The position numbers and the translations under genes are program-made. A DNA stretch of 64,000 nt from CAWJLE01 sp963843645 (lineage in GTDB: Bacteria; Chloroflexota; Anaerolineae; DAOTYC01): assembly GCA_963843645.1 (NCBI GenBank), contig CAWJLE010000005.1:1116001-1180000 (forward strand), read 5' to 3'. Position 1 is the first letter of the stretch. Each line of letters opens with the position of its first letter. The notes beneath the pieces are model-generated. The model was not told the origin of the DNA. It made no database searches and saw only the letters and a list, made by a program, of their open reading frames with translations. Below are positions 61,535 to 64,000 of this stretch, piece by piece.

Positions 61535-62383
61535 TTGTCAACCGAAAACGCTATCGATAAGTCGGCGCCTGTCGTGGAAATCCGACCGTCCAAAGGCTGG
61601 GTATCTCTCAATTTGCGGGACTTGTGGGAATACCGTGAGTTGTTGTACTTCCTGACCTGGCGCGACGTTAAAGTGCGGTACAAGCAGACGGCGCTGGGTG
61701 CAGCCTGGGCCGTGATCCAGCCGCTGTTCACGATGCTGGTCTTCAGCGTTTTCTTTGGTCGACTGGCCAAGGTGCCGTCCGACGGCATCCCGTACCCGGT
61801 ATTCGCCTACTGCGCGCTCTTGCCGTGGAACTTCTTCGCTGGCGCTTTGGACCGATCCGGGAACAGCCTGGTGGGCAGCGCCAACCTCATCACCAAGATC
61901 TACTTCCCTCGATTGGTTATCCCGATGTCGGCCGTGTTGGCCGGGCTACTGGACTTTGCCATCGCTTTCGTCGTGCTCATTGGTTTGATGCTCTATTACG
62001 GCATCGCGCCGACGGGAGCGATCTTCCTGCTGCCGCTCTTCCTGCTTCTGGCGATCGCAACTGCCCTGGCGGCCGGCCTGTGGCTGTCCGCTCTGAACGT
62101 GCAGTACCGCGACGTCCGCTACACCATTCCATTCCTCGTGCAGTTCTGGATGTATGCCTCACCGGTCGCGTATTCTTCCACTCTGGTGCCGGAGCGATGG
62201 CGCGCGCTATACGGCCTCAACCCCATGGCGGGCGTAATCGATGGATTTCGCTGGGCGCTGTTGGGCAGGAGTGACCCGCCTGGCGCGCTTCTGGCCGTGT
62301 CAGTGGCCATCATCGCGCTGCTGCTGATCGGGGGACTGGTGTACTTCCGCCGCATGGAGCAGACGTTTGCGGACGTGGTGTAG
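61535..62383 (+). CDS. wzm: ABC-2 type polysaccharide export permease (Wzm-like)
   Basis: About 282 residues with six helices. The start region LRDLWEYRELLYFLTWRDVKVRYKQTALGAAWAVIQPLFTMLVF is diagnostic of RfbA/Wzm/TagG permeases, and QFWMYASPVAYS and LNPMAGVIDGFRWALLG mark the end. A TTG at 61535 with GGAG seven bases ahead is the likely start because the previous gene ends at 61520; a GTG at 61571 is another. It works with the ATPase encoded two bases downstream. Confidence 0.92.
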   Translation: MSTENAIDKSAPVVEIRPSKGWVSLNLRDLWEYRELLYFLTWRDVKVRYKQTALGAAWAVIQPLFTMLVFSVFFGRLAKVPSDGIPYPVFAYCALLPWNFFAGALDRSGNSLVGSANLITKIYFPRLVIPMSAVLAGLLDFAIAFVVLIGLMLYYGIAPTGAIFLLPLFLLLAIATALAAGLWLSALNVQYRDVRYTIPFLVQFWMYASPVAYSSTLVPERWRALYGLNPMAGVIDGFRWALLGRSDPPGALLAVSVAIIALLLIGGLVYFRRMEQTFADVV

Positions 62384-62385
62384 GC

Positions 62386-63747
62386 ATGAGTGACGTGGCA
62401 ATCCGAGTGGAAAACCTGGGCAAACGTTACCGCATTGGTGCGCTGCAGCAGTCGGGCAGCGGTTACCGGTACAAGGCCCTGCGTGATGTTCTCGCCGGCG
62501 CAATGTCATCGGCGGGCCGTTGGGCGATGGCGCCGTTTCGCGGGTCGCCGCGCGCACCGGTGGAGGACAACGAGATTTGGGCGCTTAAGGATCTCTCATT
62601 TGAGATCAAAACCGGCGAGGTGGTAGGCATCATCGGAAGAAACGGCGCGGGCAAGAGCACGCTGCTCAAGGTCCTGTCGCGTATTACGGAGCCGACCGAG
62701 GGCTACGCGCGGATTCAAGGTCGCGTCGGTTCGCTGCTGGAGGTGGGCACCGGATTTCATCCGGAGCTGACCGGCCGGGAGAACATCTTCCTGAACGGAG
62801 CCGTCCTGGGAATGAAGAAGGCAGAGATCGAGCGCAAGTTCGACGAGATCGTCGCCTTCGCCGAAGTCGAGAGGTTCATCGACACTCCTGTGAAGCACTT
62901 CTCCAGTGGCATGTACTTGCGGCTGGCCTTTGCCGTGGCGGCGCACCTGGAGCCGGAGATCTTGCTGGTGGACGAGGTGCTTGCAGTCGGCGACGCCCAG
63001 TTCCAGAAGAAATGCCTGGGCAAGATGGGCGACGTGGCGAAGCAGGGACGGACCGTACTGTTCGTGAGCCACAATATGAGCGCAGTTCGTCAACTATGCA
63101 CCACGGCTTTGTGGATCGACAACGGAAAACGCAGACAATATGGATCGGCTGAGGATATCATCGCTGGCTACCTCAGGGAATCCTATGACTCCGGCATGCA
63201 AACTGAGAGCGTCTTCGAAGAGGACACCGCCAAAGCCTTCCAGTTGAGGATTGGCAGATTGGTCTCAGAGGATGGGAGCGTCACCCAGAATTTCAATTGC
63301 GACCAGAGGGTCATGATCGAACTCGTCTGCCAGGTTCGTAGCACAGTAGCTGGCCTGTACGGCTACCTGTCGATTTCGAAGGCTGATGGGACCACGGTCA
63401 TGGTCTCCGACAGCTTCGATGTAGGATCCAATTCGCTCGACGAATTGCCGATCGGCACCTACATGGTCCGAATTCCAATTCCTGCACGAACTCTGGGCGC
63501 GGGAGATTATACGGTCTACATCAATTTTTCGAGCCGAGTCAGCGCCGACAAGTTTAACGTTGACTCACCGGGTATCATCTGTACCTTTCACATGGACGAC
63601 TTCACTTCTGCAAGGGGCAATGGCCGGCTCGGTTTCTTCAGCACGTTGCTGCCCTGGACGGTGTCTGGACTACCAGAGTCATTCCTGAAGGACAATGCGA
63701 TTCGAGAATCCGAAGCCGAGCGTCCCCGACAGAGGGGCATTCGTTAG
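62386..63747 (+). CDS. wzt: Polysaccharide export ATPase with C-terminal Wzt domain
   Basis: A 453-residue protein. The ATPase domain has Walker A GIIGRNGAGKST, signature HFSSGMYLRLAFA, Walker B EILLVDEVLAVGD and switch VSHNM. Beyond about residue 280 lies a beta-sandwich Wzt_C domain (FQLRIGRLVSEDGSV ... YTVYINFSSR), which in O-antigen exporters reads the polymer end and sets export. So the exported glycan probably has a modified non-reducing end. ATG 62386 lies two bases after the permease stop. Confidence 0.94.
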   Translation: MSDVAIRVENLGKRYRIGALQQSGSGYRYKALRDVLAGAMSSAGRWAMAPFRGSPRAPVEDNEIWALKDLSFEIKTGEVVGIIGRNGAGKSTLLKVLSRITEPTEGYARIQGRVGSLLEVGTGFHPELTGRENIFLNGAVLGMKKAEIERKFDEIVAFAEVERFIDTPVKHFSSGMYLRLAFAVAAHLEPEILLVDEVLAVGDAQFQKKCLGKMGDVAKQGRTVLFVSHNMSAVRQLCTTALWIDNGKRRQYGSAEDIIAGYLRESYDSGMQTESVFEEDTAKAFQLRIGRLVSEDGSVTQNFNCDQRVMIELVCQVRSTVAGLYGYLSISKADGTTVMVSDSFDVGSNSLDELPIGTYMVRIPIPARTLGAGDYTVYINFSSRVSADKFNVDSPGIICTFHMDDFTSARGNGRLGFFSTLLPWTVSGLPESFLKDNAIRESEAERPRQRGIR

Positions 63748-63879
63748 CTCTCCCAATTGGGACGTCAAGAATTGGTGTGGGGAAGCAACTAGAACCGAGA
63801 GCAACAAGAACTGGGGGCAAGAGCGGGGCTCCGGTAGGGCCATTCGCTCGCGTACCGACAAGGTTGAGGTGAGGGATCA

Positions 63880-64000
63880 ATGCGCTGGCAACAGACGGTC
63901 ATTCTAATCACGGGCGGGACCGGATCGTTCGGCAAGAAATTCATTGAAACGGCTCTCAGGGAGCAGCGGCCCAGGAAGTTGATCGTTTTCAGCCGAGATG
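63880..64000 (+). CDS. PseB/FlaA1-like UDP-GlcNAc 4,6-dehydratase, start only
   Basis: The visible 40 residues begin at ATG 63880 after GAGGTGAGGG and contain the Rossmann motif ILITGGTGSFGKKFIE followed by LIVFSRD, the typical start of the PseB/CapD short-chain dehydratase group. These enzymes make UDP-4-keto-6-deoxy sugars for surface glycans. The gene runs off the right edge. The 132 bases before it (63748-63879) contain no supported gene. Confidence 0.85.
   Translation, partial: MRWQQTVILITGGTGSFGKKFIETALREQRPRKLIVFSRD

Overview
The window is a GC-rich bacterial chromosome segment with dense, mostly operonic genes and housekeeping-type promoters close to TTGACA-17-TATAAT. The best guess for the source is a Chloroflexota (Anaerolineae-like) bacterium. 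This is inferred from the gene mix: a PdtaS/ANTAR two-component pair, a LytR-CpsA-Psr protein and no outer-membrane genes, ferredoxin-dependent oxoacid oxidoreductases, rubrerythrin and flavodiiron protein, YfhO/GT39 membrane enzymes, and iterated intergenic repeats. No 16S gene is present to confirm it.

Layout. 1-9.7 kb, mostly minus strand: uppP (cut by the left edge), tgt with a probably leaderless promoter, a Nudix CoA-pyrophosphatase-like gene, a two-hotdog acyl-ACP thioesterase, rubrerythrin, an orphan LarA-like racemase, a small membrane protein, the pdtaR/pdtaS pair and the primary sigma factor. 9.8-12.3 kb: tRNA-Pro(GGG) diverges from an M-box magnesium riboswitch that precedes a divergent NRAMP-type (NrmT-like) magnesium transporter and a small membrane protein. 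12.5-13.95 kb: a complete insertion sequence with a 15-bp target duplication, abutting the -35 box of the next operon. 14-21.9 kb: a LacI-controlled operon with a cyclase-family hydrolase, an ACMSD-like amidohydrolase and a CUT2 sugar-type ABC importer. 22-29.5 kb: a conserved unknown, a SUOX-fold protein lacking its Mo-ligand cysteine, a Lon-N domain protein, flavodiiron protein, UV-damage endonuclease, a stand-alone indolepyruvate oxidoreductase alpha subunit and an EamA transporter. 29.6-34 kb: cold-shock protein, hisS, a small membrane protein, an MBL-fold protein and a DUF1786 protein. 34.1-44.9 kb: a TCA operon (acnA, korA, korB, sdhA, sdhB, aspartase/fumarase, gltA). 44.9-48.8 kb: a Tyr/Gly/Pro-rich secreted protein, an LCP transferase and an MFS exporter. 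49.2-64 kb: a cell-surface glycan locus (acyltransferase, several GT-C-like membrane proteins, small flippase-like protein, Dpm1-like synthase, initiating sugar-phosphate transferase, Wzm/Wzt exporter, PseB-like dehydratase), cut by the right edge.

How the parts work together. The TCA operon uses ferredoxin-linked 2-oxoglutarate oxidoreductase instead of the dehydrogenase complex, which fits the oxygen-defence genes nearby and a low-oxygen or facultative life style. The glycan locus has the parts expected for building lipid-linked sugars inside the cell, flipping them, transferring sugars outside and exporting a polymer by an ABC transporter.

Data quality. At least thirteen genes are broken by single-base indels or a single stop codon, and the indels come in tight clusters (hisS, the end of sdhA through the start of aspA) inside conserved genes with intact neighbours. 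They look like sequence errors, so coordinates of those genes span the whole reconstructed gene. No CRISPR array, rRNA gene or prophage was seen.
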